Assembly: GCF_021531655.1 (NCBI RefSeq)
Contig: NZ_JADYUF010000013.1
Location: forward strand, 1 to 64,000
Source: Leyella stercorea
GTDB lineage: Bacteria; Bacteroidota; Bacteroidia; Bacteroidales; Bacteroidaceae
Reading direction: 5' to 3'
Length of the DNA: 64,000 nucleotides
Translations under genes and position numbers: made by a program
Shown: piece by piece, positions 33,167 to 41,269 of the stretch
Position numbering within the stretch: the stretch's first letter is position 1
Layout of the letters: each line of letters starts with the position of its first letter
The notes under the pieces: model-generated
What the model was told of the DNA's origin: nothing
What the model saw: the letters and a program-made list of their open reading frames with translations, nothing else
The model's database searches: none

Positions 33167-34165
33167 TTAGATGATGCTGTTCTTCTTTGTCCACTCCACG
33201 ATTTCGGGAATGTATCCGAAGGCGAGACCGGTAACGGTGTCGGCGCAGCCATAATATACAGCTATCCGACCTGTCTCGGGGTCGTGTACTTCGGCGCAGG
33301 GGAAGCAAACGTTAGGTACATCGCCCATACACTCGTAGGGAGTCTGCGGAGAGATGAGGTAAGGACCCGAACGATGGGTTGCCTTCCAGGGCTGTTCGAG
33401 GTCGAGCAGAGCCGAACCGAATGCGTAAACGTAGCCGTTGCATGAGCGGAGTACGCCGTGATAGAACAGCAGCCAGCCCTCAGATGTCTTAACGGGCACC
33501 GGACCTGCACCGATCTTCATGCACTGCCATGCTGACAACTCGAATGCTGCAGGAGCCATAACGTGGCGATGGCGTCCCCAGAACTCCATGTCGGGCGACT
33601 CGCTGTAGAAGATGTCACCAAACGGAGTGTGACCTGTGTCGCTCGGACGCGACAACATTGCGAAGCGGCCGTTGATTTTCTCAGGGAAGAGCACACCGTT
33701 GCGGTTGTAGGGAAGGAATGCGTTTTCGAGCTGATGGAATGTCTTGAAGTCCTTAGTCCAAGCCACACCGATTGTAGGACCATGATAACCATTGCACCAT
33801 GTCACATAGTAGCGGTCCTCGATGAAGCACACGCGCGGGTCGTAGCCGTACACCCACTCGCCAATCTCCTTGTTGTCGCACTCGAAGCGCAGCGGTTCCT
33901 CGTTAATGTTCCAGTTGACTCCGTCCTTAGAGAAGCCAACGTGCAGCACCATACGGCGGTTGGTGTCGTCGCAACGGAAAACTCCTGCGAAGCCTTCGCC
34001 GAAAGGAACTACGGCACTATTGAATATACTGTTGCTGGTAGGCAGCAAGTCGCGCGGAATAATCGGGTTCTTCGAGCAGCGCCACAGCGGAGTGCGCTGA
34101 CCTTCAGGACGCTCTTCCCAAGGCATATTGGGCAGAGGATTGCCAGAAATGATTAGTTTGCTCAT
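33167..34165 (-). CDS. GH130 beta-mannoside phosphorylase
   Basis: A 332-residue five-bladed-propeller enzyme of glycoside hydrolase family 130. It shows [32 protein letters not shown] (general acid Asp near residue 108) and the phosphate-binding region around [13 protein letters not shown]130 enzymes phosphorolyse beta-mannosides, giving alpha-mannose 1-phosphate. The length fits cytosolic mannosyl-glucose or manno-oligosaccharide phosphorylases. It lies downstream of an MFS transporter on the same strand, so a transport-plus-phosphorolysis unit for an imported mannoside is likely. The exact substrate is open. Confidence 0.88.
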   Translation of the reverse strand: MSKLIISGNPLPNMPWEERPEGQRTPLWRCSKNPIIPRDLLPTSNSIFNSAVVPFGEGFAGVFRCDDTNRRMVLHVGFSKDGVNWNINEEPLRFECDNKEIGEWVYGYDPRVCFIEDRYYVTWCNGYHGPTIGVAWTKDFKTFHQLENAFLPYNRNGVLFPEKINGRFAMLSRPSDTGHTPFGDIFYSESPDMEFWGRHRHVMAPAAFELSAWQCMKIGAGPVPVKTSEGWLLFYHGVLRSCNGYVYAFGSALLDLEQPWKATHRSGPYLISPQTPYECMGDVPNVCFPCAEVHDPETGRIAVYYGCADTVTGLAFGYIPEIVEWTKKNSII

Positions 34166-34184
34166 TGTTTTAATTATTAAATAT

Positions 34185-34292
34185 GTAATTATTAATGTTC
34201 AATTTGCAATGATTAATTGTGTAATTATTAATGTTCAATTATCAATGATTAATCATGTAATTATTAACGTTCAATTTGCAATGATTAATTCT
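34185..34292. repeat. Three 36-base tandem repeats
   Basis: Units start at 34185, 34221 and 34257, each built around GTAATTATTAATGTTCAATT. They lie between the MFS gene and the GH130 gene, close to the GH130 start codon. Confidence 0.8.
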
Positions 34293-34315
34293 ATAGCCTA
34301 ATTTGCACATCAATC

Positions 34316-34336
34316 CCCTCCCTACGGGGGAGGGGT
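34316..34336. repeat. GC-rich hairpin between MFS and GH130
   Basis: CCCCTCCC (34316-34323) pairs with GGGAGGGG (34329-34336). A G-rich run (TCGGGGGTGGGG) follows. It stands out in this AT-rich gap and may attenuate read-through between the two genes. Confidence 0.6.
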
Positions 34337-34381
34337 CGGGGGTGGGGCTTTGTGGGCTTTACGGAGGTGTTATGGGGCTTT

Positions 34382-35710
34382 CTACTTCTTATCCGGATAA
34401 GTAAACGGCACAAACCACGTGATGAGGAATGCCGGGATGGTGCAAACGAGCACGAAGATGAAGAAGTCGCGATAGCCCAACCAGTCGCTTACGTATCCGC
34501 TAAGCATGCCAGGCAGCATTACGCCGAGATTCATGATGCCCGACGCGAAGGCATAGTGTGCCATCTGATGCTTGCCCGGTGCAATCTGCTGCATCATGAA
34601 AAGCGTCAAGCCGACGAATCCGAATCCGTAGCCGAAGTACTCCAGCACGATACCGCCACCGATGAGCCAGAGACTTTCGGGCTGATAAATGGCAAGCAGA
34701 GTATAGGCGATAAACGGAAGGTTGAACACGCAGCAGAGCGAAAACAGTGACTTCTGCAGTCCGCGATGAGCCACATAATAGCCGGCAAGAATACTGCCGA
34801 TGACGAAGGCTGCGGCTCCGAACGTGCCGTAGCACAATCCTATCTGCTCCTCCGAGAGTCCCAATCCCTGATTGGCGCGGTCGGCCTTGAGGAACAGCGG
34901 AACTATCTTCATTACAAATCCTTCGGCAAAGCGATAGAGGATGATGAACAATATATAATATATAATGTGGCGCTTGCGGAAGAGGTCGACGAAAACGTTG
35001 CCCAGCTCCACCATTGTCTCCTTCAGTCCAGGGCGTTCGGTAGAAGTGTCGCGACGGTCGGCAGGCACAAACTTGGCGTTGTACAATCCCAGCAACACCA
35101 TTATTACGCCTATGACAGCCATGATAACAGTCCATGCCATGACCGTTCCCTGACGCTTGGCAACGGCAGCTGCGGCTGCATCGAGCGTACTTACATCGCC
35201 CGTGAAGTGCTTTATGAGCACACCGGCAAGCATAACGAGTCCGCCCGTGGCAGCAATCTTGGCGATATTATAGAATGCGCCCTGCCATCCGATGTAGCGC
35301 GCCTGGTCGTCCTTTGAGAGCGAAGCCATGTACACACCGTCGGCAGCCACGTCGTGAGTGGCACCACTCAGTGCTATCACAGAGAGCAATGCGATACAAA
35401 CGGCAAAGAAGTCGGGCAGATGCAGAGCCAGCGCTATGAGTCCGAAGATGCATCCTGTAGCTATCTGGGTGACTATGACGAAGAACTTCTTGGTCTTGTA
35501 CATTTCGAGAAGCGGACTCCAAAGCGGTTTCAGCGTCCAAGGAAACATGATGATTGATGTCCAAAGTGCTATTTGGGCATCGCTCACGTCAAGACCCTTG
35601 AACATAAGTACGCACACCATGTTGAGCACCACAAAGGGCATACCCATGGCAAAATAGAGCGTAGGCACCCATGAAATGGGACTACGACCGTTAGTTTTGT
35701 TAGGTTCCAT
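34382..35710 (-). CDS. MFS transporter, AmpG-like sugar carrier
   Basis: A 442-residue major facilitator protein with about twelve membrane segments. The N-terminal part (ISWVPTLYFAMGMPFVVLN, then IALWTSIIMFPWTLKPLW) resembles AmpG-like and PAT-type carriers of Bacteroidetes. It is the first gene of a probable unit with GH130, so a beta-mannoside or related disaccharide is the likely cargo (inference from context). A TAATTTTGTA promoter element lies at 35767-35776. Confidence 0.82.
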   Translation of the reverse strand: MEPNKTNGRSPISWVPTLYFAMGMPFVVLNMVCVLMFKGLDVSDAQIALWTSIIMFPWTLKPLWSPLLEMYKTKKFFVIVTQIATGCIFGLIALALHLPDFFAVCIALLSVIALSGATHDVAADGVYMASLSKDDQARYIGWQGAFYNIAKIAATGGLVMLAGVLIKHFTGDVSTLDAAAAAVAKRQGTVMAWTVIMAVIGVIMVLLGLYNAKFVPADRRDTSTERPGLKETMVELGNVFVDLFRKRHIIYYILFIILYRFAEGFVMKIVPLFLKADRANQGLGLSEEQIGLCYGTFGAAAFVIGSILAGYYVAHRGLQKSLFSLCCVFNLPFIAYTLLAIYQPESLWLIGGGIVLEYFGYGFGFVGLTLFMMQQIAPGKHQMAHYAFASGIMNLGVMLPGMLSGYVSDWLGYRDFFIFVLVCTIPAFLITWFVPFTYPDKK

Positions 35711-35766
35711 TCGGTTAATTCGGTTTTATTATTGTTTTAAAATTGTCGTAATATGATGTTAGATTG

Positions 35767-35776
35767 TACAAAATTA
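35767..35776 (-). promoter_or_regulatory. -7 element for MFS/GH130 unit
   Basis: TAATTTTGTA on the minus strand, matching TAnnTTTGnA, 57 bases upstream of the MFS start codon. Confidence 0.5.
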
Positions 35777-35845
35777 CCGAAAAAAAACGAAACACATACA
35801 TTTTTCACACACTTTAGTAATGCTGCGTCTCGTTTTTCTTTAGCA

Positions 35846-36580
35846 TTATTGCTCCACTCCCTCGCGGCGCACCAGTTCGTCGTAAGTGCGGTCCATCTCG
35901 TCGGTCATGGCCGTGAACATCTGCTGCGTATGGCATACCTTGAGGAAGAGTGTGCCCAAGTCGGAAGCATCGGCATCGTCCACACCAACCGCCTCATCGT
36001 TGAGCAGTACGTTCATAGCGTCGAGCATGATTCGGAACAGAGTGGCCTGTCGCAGCTGCACCTTGCCCTTGGCGTTCTGTCGCATGCCTCGTGCGTAGGC
36101 AAACATCACCACGCGTACAGTCAGTTCGACGGCTCTTTCCGCAGCCAATGTAGCCTCAGCGTCGCCGCCTCGGGTGTATGCTGCAAGATGGTCGGCATTG
36201 GATGCCATGCGTCCCGACAACAGATTGCCGAAGTTGCGCTTGTATTCGCTCACCATTGCCTCGTACATTGCGTCGTCGCCGCAAGCCGTACGCACCAGTG
36301 CCATCATATCGTCGCCTCGCTGCTGCGCCTCACGCACCACACGCTCTATGTCGGAGTACTCATAGTTCATTGCCGCAAGCGGAAAGAACATCGTGTCCAT
36401 GAATACTGGCGCAATGTGCTCATAGTGGTCGAGCATCATCTGCTTCACAGCCTTTGGCATGTGTCTGTCGGCAGGCGTACCGCTCTTGTCGGCAGCATTG
36501 TTGTCGATAATGCCCGACGAGAAAGCGTCGAAAAACGAGCGCACCAGCGTTGCCAGCACCTTATATTTATTCACCTTCAT
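35846..36580 (-). CDS. Hypothetical helical protein
   Basis: A 244-residue protein with no family I recognise. It has no signal peptide or membrane segment and looks largely alpha-helical, with many Met, Ala and acidic residues and possible ligand-binding positions such as DHYEHIAPVFMD (about residues 51-62). It overlaps the end of the flavin reductase gene by 14 bases, so the two are probably translated together and may share a redox-related role. Base composition is like its neighbours. Confidence 0.7.
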   Translation of the reverse strand: MKVNKYKVLATLVRSFFDAFSSGIIDNNAADKSGTPADRHMPKAVKQMMLDHYEHIAPVFMDTMFFPLAAMNYEYSDIERVVREAQQRGDDMMALVRTACGDDAMYEAMVSEYKRNFGNLLSGRMASNADHLAAYTRGGDAEATLAAERAVELTVRVVMFAYARGMRQNAKGKVQLRQATLFRIMLDAMNVLLNDEAVGVDDADASDLGTLFLKVCHTQQMFTAMTDEMDRTYDELVRREGVEQ

Positions 36581-37076
36581 AAGCAGCCGTTATTTCCATT
36601 ACATACACGTCATGCAATCCGCCCTTGGCGCCATACCACTGCTCTATGCTCTTGTCTATCATCTCCTCGGGGCGAATCTGTGTCTTGTACAGCTTGCGGC
36701 ACTGGAGTGTGAGTCGTGCCTCGCCGAAGGTGATGTGTCCGTCGGGTGTGGCTACGGGTGTGAGTGCGCATTCTGAAGCCTTGTCATGGTCGCGTCCCGA
36801 CTTCGATCCGCAGAAGGCGTAGGCCTTGCGAGCCTCCTCCGAGTTGCCGAGGAACACCAGACTGACGTTGTCGCCCTGCTCTATCAGTTCGTGGGTGTAG
36901 CGTTCGGGACGAATGAACATCACGGCTACGGGCTTGTTCCACAGCCATCCCAGGCATCCCCACGATGCTGTCATCATATTAAACTTGTCCTTGGTGCCCG
37001 CCGTAACGAGCATCCACTCCTTGCCGATTGTTGTAAACACATTGTCGGTCAACTCCGAAACTTCTATCTTTTTCAT
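36567..37076 (-). CDS. Flavin reductase family protein
   Basis: A 169-residue FMN-binding split-barrel protein of the flavin reductase-like group. It shows NMMTASWGCLGWLWNKPVAV (about residues 33-52), the usual FMN-contact region, and a PERYTHELI segment. Family members reduce free flavin or act as small flavoproteins. A TAATTTTG element at 37106-37113 on the minus strand is the probable promoter. It is first in a two-gene overlapping unit with the hypothetical protein at 35846. Confidence 0.85.
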   Translation of the reverse strand: MKKIEVSELTDNVFTTIGKEWMLVTAGTKDKFNMMTASWGCLGWLWNKPVAVMFIRPERYTHELIEQGDNVSLVFLGNSEEARKAYAFCGSKSGRDHDKASECALTPVATPDGHITFGEARLTLQCRKLYKTQIRPEEMIDKSIEQWYGAKGGLHDVYVMEITAAYEGE

Positions 37077-37105
37077 AATCTAAAGCTTTTGTTTTTTTAT
37101 TCCAA

Positions 37106-37113
37106 CAAAATTA
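37106..37113 (-). promoter_or_regulatory. -7 element for flavin reductase gene
   Basis: TAATTTTG on the minus strand, 30 bases before the start codon. Confidence 0.4.
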
Positions 37114-37214
37114 CACAAAAAGCAGAAAACGACCAAACCATATGGTAAAAAAGAGTCCATCCGGAAATGGAGTGATAATAATTATTTATTATTATAATGT
37201 AACAAGTTTACATA

Positions 37215-37323
37215 GTAGCGGAGGTCTCCGGCCTCCGTAGCAATCAATGATACAAATACTATTATTAGTAATGATGATTTGTATTCGACTTGGTAATGCG
37301 GAGGCCAGAGACCTCCGCTACTT
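37215..37323. repeat. REP-like inverted pair, CGGAGG type
   Basis: A left copy GTAGCGGAGGTCTCCGGCCT and an inverted right copy ending AGACCTCCGCTAC flank an inner ATACAAAT/ATTTGTAT inverted repeat. The whole block can form a cruciform. It lies between divergent genes. Its sequence differs from the GGAGGCTATGGCG family but the head-to-head design is the same. Confidence 0.75.
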
Positions 37324-37440
37324 ATAGGTTCATAATTGAATCACTCCAAATTACGAATGAACCCCAAAAGAGAATAACCTTATAGGGTTTCTCCCCTATC
37401 ATTTAGGGATTTCCACTACGATTGATTAATGTCTTATTTA

Positions 37441-37450
37441 TAACTTTGCA
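37441..37450 (+). promoter_or_regulatory. -7 element for outer membrane gene
   Basis: TAACTTTGCA, 51 bases before the start at 37501. Confidence 0.55.
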
Positions 37451-37500
37451 TAAGATAAGCTGCCTTATCACAAATACGAACATATATAAACAATAAAAAT

Positions 37501-38187
37501 ATGGATATGAAAAGATTAGCTTTCATCATGGCTGCCCTAATCCTGGCTCTTATGCCGGCTTCGGCACAACACTATCGCGACAGCAGATACTACAACAAAC
37601 AGACCGGACGACTCGACTACGGCTACAATCATCACGGCTACGGCGTGCCCTACTACGGTCTGCGCATCGGTCCGTCGTTCTCGTATGTCAACTCTGACGA
37701 CGAACGTCTCGACGGCGGCAACTGGCAGACGGGCCTCAACGTGGGCGTAGTGGCAGGCATTCCGCTCACCGACACAGCGCCCCTGTATCTTGAGACGGGA
37801 CTGTCGTATATAGAAAAGGGTGGCAAGAAGGATTTGCCCGACGGCAAGAAGATGACCTACGACTTGAACTATCTGGAGATTCCGGCGGTTGTAAAATACA
37901 AGTACGAGGTGGACGACCACTTCTCGTTGCAACCCTTCATGGGCGGATACTTTGCTGTGGGCGTAGGCGGAAAGATAAAGAACTTTGCCGAGCGCGAGGC
38001 TGAAAGCTCGTTCGACAGCAACAACTTCCGCCGTCTGGACGGCGGTCTGCGCATAGGTTGCGGCATCGGTTACGACATGTTCTACGCCGACCTGACCTAC
38101 GACATCGGACTTGCCAACATCTGCCACGACACGTTCGACCGTTCGCGCAACGGTGCCGTCATGTTCAACTTCGGAGTGAACTTCTAA
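37501..38187 (+). CDS. Outer membrane beta-barrel protein (porin family)
   Basis: A 228-residue protein with a signal peptide (MKRLAFIMAALILALMPASA, cleaved before QHY) and a small OMP_b-brl_2-type barrel. Alternating strands end with a C-terminal aromatic (FNFGVNF), as needed for barrel assembly. YYGLRIGPSFSYVN and YLETGLSYIEKGG are typical strand pairs. The ATG at 37507 is equally possible. Function is unknown beyond envelope structure or adhesion. Transcribed alone. Confidence 0.85.
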   Translation: MDMKRLAFIMAALILALMPASAQHYRDSRYYNKQTGRLDYGYNHHGYGVPYYGLRIGPSFSYVNSDDERLDGGNWQTGLNVGVVAGIPLTDTAPLYLETGLSYIEKGGKKDLPDGKKMTYDLNYLEIPAVVKYKYEVDDHFSLQPFMGGYFAVGVGGKIKNFAEREAESSFDSNNFRRLDGGLRIGCGIGYDMFYADLTYDIGLANICHDTFDRSRNGAVMFNFGVNF

Positions 38188-38299
38188 ACAACCATAGAAG
38201 TACTAACAAGTTAACGCACAAGCGCTTACAAGTTTCCGTAACGCAATTGCAAGCTAACGGAACAAGGTATTAAACAGGTTAAAAATATAGTTGCCAAGA

Positions 38300-38409
38300 A
38301 AAAGGACTCGTTTTGCATTCCAAAAGGACTCGTTTTGGAGCGCAAAAGGAGTCCTTTTGCTGTGTAAAAGGAGCCCTTTTGAAGGGCAAAAGGGGTCCTT
38401 TTGGAATAT
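38300..38409. repeat. Five-unit 22-base palindromic array B
   Basis: Units start at 38300, 38322, 38344, 38366 and 38388. Cores are AAAAGGACTCGTTTT twice, then AAAAGGAGTCCTTTT, AAAAGGAGCCCTTTT and AAAAGGGGTCCTTTT, each followed by 7 variable bases. Unit length and number match arrays A and C. The array lies about 110 bases after the outer-membrane gene stop and is preceded by the 16-base sequence shared with 33031-33046. Confidence 0.9.
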
Positions 38410-38532
38410 GGTATATTTAGTGTTGGAATGAGGAATATTGAGCGTGGAAGATTAAGATTATAATGTTTTGAAAATCTACCCGTTGCCAACACTATAAACA
38501 GCACTCACCTACCGATGGTTGGCAATGCAAAC

Positions 38533-38652
38533 CGTAGGAGGCTATGGCGTCCCCGCCATAGCCTGCGCAGCCTGTTGACACATATTATCAATTAGAAACT
38601 TTGAGCGGGTTGACTGCTCAGGTTATGGCGAGGACGCCATAACCTCCTACGA
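38533..38652. repeat. REP-like inverted pair, well preserved
   Basis: A left 40-base palindromic copy (38533-38572, TAGGAGGCTATGGCGTCC...) and an inverted right copy (38612-38651) differ at only a few positions, some of them paired changes that keep the stem. The single copy at 27625-27664 is nearly the same. The arrangement is like a bacterial BIME. Confidence 0.85.
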
Positions 38653-38791
38653 TTAAGTATTCATTAAACTATTGTATTGTTCCAAATTTCGGAAGAACCA
38701 CAACCATTTCCTCGGCAGAGAATAATTATTCCCTCGCGAGGAAAATCTTGCAGCATCGCGAGAAAACTGAATTTCCAAATCTTATATAACG

Positions 38792-38829
38792 AAAAAAGGA
38801 CAGCACTTCAATCGTGAAGTACTGTCCTT
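38792..38829 (-). terminator. Terminator of SRP RNA / tRNA-Thr transcript
   Basis: AAGGACAGCACTTCA (38796-38810) pairs with TGAAGTACTGTCCTT (38815-38829) with one mismatch. A run of T residues follows on the minus strand. It lies 12 bases beyond the tRNA end. Confidence 0.88.
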
Positions 38830-38840
38830 GTGTTGTTTTG

Positions 38841-38914
38841 AGCCTCTTGTCGGATTCGAACCAACGACCCCGAGATTACAAATCACGTGCTCTGGCCAAC
38901 TGAGCTAAAGAGGC
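38841..38914 (-). tRNA. tRNA-Thr (UGU)
   Basis: A 74-nucleotide cloverleaf on the minus strand. Acceptor GCCTCTT pairs with AAGAGGC, the D arm is GCTCAGTTGGCCAGAGC, the anticodon loop is TTTGTAA with anticodon TGT, and the T arm contains GGTTCGAAT. The CCA end is not encoded. The anticodon stem has one U-U mismatch. It begins on the base directly after the SRP RNA 3' end. Confidence 0.93.
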
Positions 38915-39014
38915 GGGTGGGCAAGCTACTTACATCGCGCCGCTACAACCAACTACCTTTGCTACGTTCCCGTCCTGGAGGATTCGAAGGGAGCTGGCCG
39001 TGTAAGACTTACCC
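38915..39014 (-). ncRNA. ffs: Signal recognition particle RNA (4.5S type)
   Basis: About 100 nucleotides on the minus strand. The apical domain reads CAGGACGGGAACGTAGCA, matching the universal SRP consensus CAGGnCnGGAAnGnAGCA that binds Ffh. The closing stem pairs GGGTAAG (5') with CTTGCCC (3'), and TTACA pairs with TGTAA. The 3' tail CACCC resembles the E. coli 4.5S end and abuts tRNA-Thr without any gap. The 5' end could be up to about ten bases earlier. Confidence 0.9.
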
Positions 39015-39031
39015 GTCTTTTCAAAAGCGAG

Positions 39032-39064
39032 TGCAAAGGTAAGGCTTTTTATTGACAATGCAAA
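39032..39064 (-). promoter_or_regulatory. Promoter of SRP RNA / tRNA-Thr
   Basis: On the minus strand TTTG (39061-39064), a 19-base spacer and TACCTTTGCA (39032-39041). Initiation would fall about 10 bases before the mature SRP RNA 5' end. Confidence 0.75.
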
Positions 39065-39157
39065 TTTTCAGACACAAAAAACTCCCTATTTAACATTTCT
39101 TTCGAACCTTATTATGTCAAAAAATGCTTATATGACAGGTATTCGGAAAAAAAGTAG

Positions 39158-39167
39158 TAAGTTTGCA
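39158..39167 (+). promoter_or_regulatory. -7 element for DUF4199 operon
   Basis: TAAGTTTGCA, 31 bases before the ATG at 39198. Confidence 0.55.
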
Positions 39168-39197
39168 ACAGTTTTATAAAACACATACATTATTTTA

Positions 39198-39710
39198 ATG
39201 ATTAAAATAGAAGAATTCATGCAACTTAAGGCTTTCGCCCGTGTGGATGCACTCTTGCTCACCCTGCTATGGACCGTGAGCTTCGCATGCGTCACAATGA
39301 TCGGGGCGGGAACCATGGGCAATCTCCTTGCAATGGCTACACCTTTCTTTATAGGATGGCGCACATGCCTGTTTCGCAACAACGTTCTGAACGGCAGAAT
39401 ATCGCTTAGACGAGCCTATGCATACAGTCTGTACAACTTCGTGTACGCATCATTGGCTTTTGCGCTGGTGCAGTTCGTGTACTTCAGATTCATTGACAAC
39501 GGCGGTTTTGTCGGTCTGCTTACCGACACGATGAAGGCAATGGCACCGGTTTACGAGCAAAACGGCATAAGCCGTGCCGAACTGAACCAGAACGTCGACA
39601 TGCTGGCACAGCTCACTCCGATACAATGGTCGTTCGTGTTCATGCTACAGAACTTCTTCCTCGGAGCACTGGCAAGTCTGCCTATAGCTATTGTGTGCCG
39701 CAGAAAATAA
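39198..39710 (+). CDS. DUF4199 membrane protein
   Basis: A 170-residue protein with about four membrane segments (roughly residues 17-35, 38-52, 74-97 and 145-166), matching the DUF4199 family of Bacteroidetes. In this phylum the gene is often found just upstream of a GT2 glycosyltransferase, as here with a 43-base gap, which suggests a shared envelope function. The start could also be the ATG at 39219. Molecular role unknown. Confidence 0.8.
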   Translation: MIKIEEFMQLKAFARVDALLLTLLWTVSFACVTMIGAGTMGNLLAMATPFFIGWRTCLFRNNVLNGRISLRRAYAYSLYNFVYASLAFALVQFVYFRFIDNGGFVGLLTDTMKAMAPVYEQNGISRAELNQNVDMLAQLTPIQWSFVFMLQNFFLGALASLPIAIVCRRK

Positions 39711-39753
39711 TAGAAACTATACATAATAAAATCGAACAAACAAACAACAGACT

Positions 39754-40725
39754 ATGGATATAACAGTCGTAATTCCACTATACAACGAGGACGAATCGCT
39801 CCCCGAACTGTACGCATGGATCGAACGCGTGATGAACAGCAACAACTTCACCTACGAGGTGATATTCGTCAACGACGGTTCGACCGACCACTCATGGGAC
39901 GTAATCGAGCAACTGGCACGCGACCACGAAGAGGTGAAGGGCATCAAGTTCCGCCGCAACTACGGCAAGAGCCCGGCTCTGTTCTGCGGATTCAAGGCAG
40001 CGCAGGGCGACGTTGTGATAACAATGGACGCCGACCTGCAGGACTCGCCCGACGAGATTCCGGGACTCTACCACATGATTATGGACGAAGGCTACGACCT
40101 CGTGTCGGGATATAAGCAGAACCGCAAGCAAGGCGACCCTCTCTCGAAGACCATTCCGACAAAGCTCTTCAACGCTACGGCACGCAAGGTGAGCGGCATA
40201 CACAATCTGCACGACTTCAACTGCGGACTTAAGGCATACCGCAAGGAGGTGGTAAAGAACATCGAGGTGTATGGCGAGATGCACCGCTACATACCCTATC
40301 TGGCAAAGAATGCCGGATTCGACAAGATTGGCGAGAAGCCTGTACACCATCAGGCACGCAAGTTCGGCAAGTCGAAATTTATGGGATGGAACCGTTTCTT
40401 CAACGGCTATCTCGACCTCATCACGCTGTGGTTTCTCTCAAGCTTCGGACGCAAGCCTATGCATGTGTTCGGATTTCTGGGCACGCTGATGTTCTTCATC
40501 GGATTCCTGGCTGTAGTAGCTCTGGGCGCTGACAAGCTGTGGTGTCTGTCAAACGGTATTCCGCAACGACTCATCACCGACTCGCCCTACTTCTTCATAG
40601 CCCTCACGATGATGATGATAGGCACACAGATGTTCCTGGCCGGATTCATCGGCGACCTCGTGAGCCGCTCGTCGCAAAACCGCAACGACTATCAGATAGA
40701 GAAGACGCTGAAATGCGAGGAATAA
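39754..40725 (+). CDS. GT2 glycosyltransferase, polyprenol-phosphate type
   Basis: A 323-residue family 2 glycosyltransferase. The GT-A domain shows VVIPLYNEDESLPEL, VNDGSTDHSWD and the metal-binding MDADLQDSPDEIP (about residues 90-102). Two C-terminal membrane helices (about 236-258 and 285-305) give the GtrB/DPM1-like layout. Such enzymes move a sugar from its nucleotide to undecaprenyl phosphate on the cytoplasmic face. Second gene of the DUF4199 operon. Confidence 0.9.
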   Translation: MDITVVIPLYNEDESLPELYAWIERVMNSNNFTYEVIFVNDGSTDHSWDVIEQLARDHEEVKGIKFRRNYGKSPALFCGFKAAQGDVVITMDADLQDSPDEIPGLYHMIMDEGYDLVSGYKQNRKQGDPLSKTIPTKLFNATARKVSGIHNLHDFNCGLKAYRKEVVKNIEVYGEMHRYIPYLAKNAGFDKIGEKPVHHQARKFGKSKFMGWNRFFNGYLDLITLWFLSSFGRKPMHVFGFLGTLMFFIGFLAVVALGADKLWCLSNGIPQRLITDSPYFFIALTMMMIGTQMFLAGFIGDLVSRSSQNRNDYQIEKTLKCEE

Positions 40726-40765
40726 CCAACAACGCATACCGGCGACAGAAACAACAAACAGAACA

Positions 40766-41269
40766 ATGCGAAACAAGATAACGAAAATCGTAGCTGCAAC
40801 AGCCGTGGCAATGTCGGCAGTGGCATGTTCGTCAATAGACTGTCCGCTCAACAACCGCACCTATATGTCGCTGAAGCTTACCGGCAACGAGGCGGTGCTT
40901 GAGGACACGCTCACCATAGCAGCCGAACGCACCCCCGACAACCCCGACGAGGACACGGTGCTCATCAACCGACAGACCGGACTGGACAGTCTGACCATAC
41001 CTATGAGCTACTCGCGCACAGAGGATGTCTACTTCCTGACACTCGTACAGAAAGACACCCGGCTGAAGACAGTAGACACAGTATGGGTGAGCAAGCAGAA
41101 CGAGAAACATTTTGAGTCGGTAGACTGCAGTCCGGCTATGTTTCACGACATCGAAGGCGTACGGTTCACACAGCACGCCATCGAAGACATAAAGGTAAAT
41201 TATAATAAGGTGACATACAATGACCCAAAGGCGCATCTACTCATATATTTCAAGAACAGCAATAATTAG
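40766..41269 (+). CDS. DUF6452 lipoprotein
   Basis: A 167-residue lipoprotein with signal MRNKITKIVAATAVAMSAVA and the lipid-modified Cys at about residue 21. The body is a beta-rich domain ending in a likely cysteine-bridged region. It matches the Bacteroidetes DUF6452 family, whose genes usually sit next to DUF6048, as here with a 50-base overlap. Function unknown; position suggests an envelope role. Confidence 0.75.
   Translation: MRNKITKIVAATAVAMSAVACSSIDCPLNNRTYMSLKLTGNEAVLEDTLTIAAERTPDNPDEDTVLINRQTGLDSLTIPMSYSRTEDVYFLTLVQKDTRLKTVDTVWVSKQNEKHFESVDCSPAMFHDIEGVRFTQHAIEDIKVNYNKVTYNDPKAHLLIYFKNSNN

Noticed and set aside
37215..37323. The CGGAGG inverted pair as a simple terminator
   Set aside because: It lies between divergent genes, where no transcript should end, and has no T-run.
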